Assembly (NCBI RefSeq): GCF_000003815.2
Contig: NC_049979.1
Span: 28,080,249 to 28,144,248, forward strand
From: Branchiostoma floridae
Taxonomy: Eukaryota; Chordata; Leptocardii; Amphioxiformes; Branchiostomatidae
Reading direction: 5' to 3'
Length of the DNA: 64,000 nt
Each line of letters starts with the position of its first letter. The first letter of the stretch is position 1. Made by a program: the position numbers and the translations under genes. Below, piece by piece: positions 63,440 through 64,000 of the stretch. Below the pieces are notes generated by a model. It was not told where the DNA came from. It made no database searches and worked only from the letters and a program-made list of their open reading frames with translations.

Positions 63440-63935
63440 TATTGTAAAGGTAACTTTTACGTGAGATAGCGTGGCGCGGCGGCAGCGTGTTTGCCTCGGG
63501 ACTGAGAGGTCTCGAGTTCGATTCCAGCTGCATGTCACCGATCTTGTGCTCTTGGGAAAGGCACTTTACACGGCTTTCCTCACTCTACTCATTCGAAAAT
63601 GAACACTTAGCTTCGGCTAGGACCGTCCCTCGGATAGGACGTAAAATGGAGGTCCCGTGTCTGGGGAGAGCCACACCCCATCCACGTTAAAGAACCCACC
63701 ACACGTGCGATGGTGCGGCGTGAGTGGTTCAAAACCTTCAGTCCCTTGGCGGCACCTTGGCAATTACTGTCGTATTGAGGTCACCTGAGTGGCGCCGAAT
63801 GGCAGCTCGCTCCAGATCCGTGCGATTTAGCCCCGCCTATTGTAAGCTTCAGCCCCTGGCTGCCAAGAGAGAGTAGTCGGCCCACCCAATAACAAAATAA
63901 CATTGTCCCAATAACATAAGAAAATTGATAAAATG
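63440..63935 (+). mobile_element. tRNA-derived SINE in the 5' flank of STMND1-like copy 3
   Basis: A-box-like TGGCGCGGCGGCAGCG and B-box GAGTTCGATTCC near the start, followed by 'cttgggaaaggcactttac' and a body ending in 'aataacaaaataac'. Units 1 and 2 read straight through here (gtagtatggtctttctgtc), so it inserted in unit 3. Confidence 0.72.
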
Positions 63936-64000
63936 CGATCTTTCCGCCCTCGTTCAATCATTGTTTTACGACGTGAAGCTTAAGATACAACTTCAACTAC

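Larger units (their letters stand above)
60111..64000. repeat. Tandem unit 3 of the STMND1-like triplication (to window end)
   Basis: Homology resumes near 'gggaagtgaatgtggcc' at 60,150 and, after an inserted repeat, continues from about 60,810 to the right edge. More diverged than the other two, with a SINE in its 5' flank and an assembly gap. Confidence 0.75.

Overview
The window is animal nuclear DNA. It has short phase-consistent exons, GT-AG and a few GC-AG introns, dense MITEs, tRNA-derived SINEs and minisatellites. The gene set (EAR propeller protein, CYP7-type P450, NUPR1-like, STMND1-like) and the 'TACTGTAAATGCATTTAAG' and 'AAGCAGAGGTT' MITE families point to a cephalochordate (Branchiostoma, amphioxus). 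That species call is inference.

Layout. (1) About 329-35,497, plus strand: the 3' part of one very large gene. I resolved 37 exons that splice in frame into 1,928 codons and a stop; the 5' end lies left of the window. The order is EAR repeats, coiled-coil-like exons, about 25 copies of a short beta-rich 'GDL' repeat interrupted by one FN2-like exon, a short coil, seven EAR repeats and a short tail. It looks like an extracellular or cell-surface scaffold. (2) 38,032-38,271, minus: an apparently intronless NUPR1-like stress-protein gene with two perfect CRE octamers upstream. (3) 39,885-50,331, minus: a complete ten-exon, 497-residue CYP7-family P450 (sterol/oxysterol 7-alpha-hydroxylase type). 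(4) About 50.46-64 kb, minus: three head-to-tail units of 4.7-5 kb, each with a four-exon STMND1-like gene (256 residues in the first two). The third carries a 100-N gap in exon 3, where the other copies predict only 48 missing bases.

Non-coding sequence is rich in mobile DNA. It includes hAT-type MITEs with perfect 8-bp duplications, Harbinger-like elements flanked by TTA (one carrying a nested miniature LTR element with identical LTRs), a TA-flanked MITE at the splice donor of CYP7 exon 9, a possible hammerhead-ribozyme relic, and several tandem arrays. The four gene families show no evident common pathway, so this looks like ordinary eukaryotic neighbourhood. The most unusual item is the repeat-rich EAR protein. 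Coordinates and splice sites were read by eye; homologies rest on remembered family motifs, not on searches.
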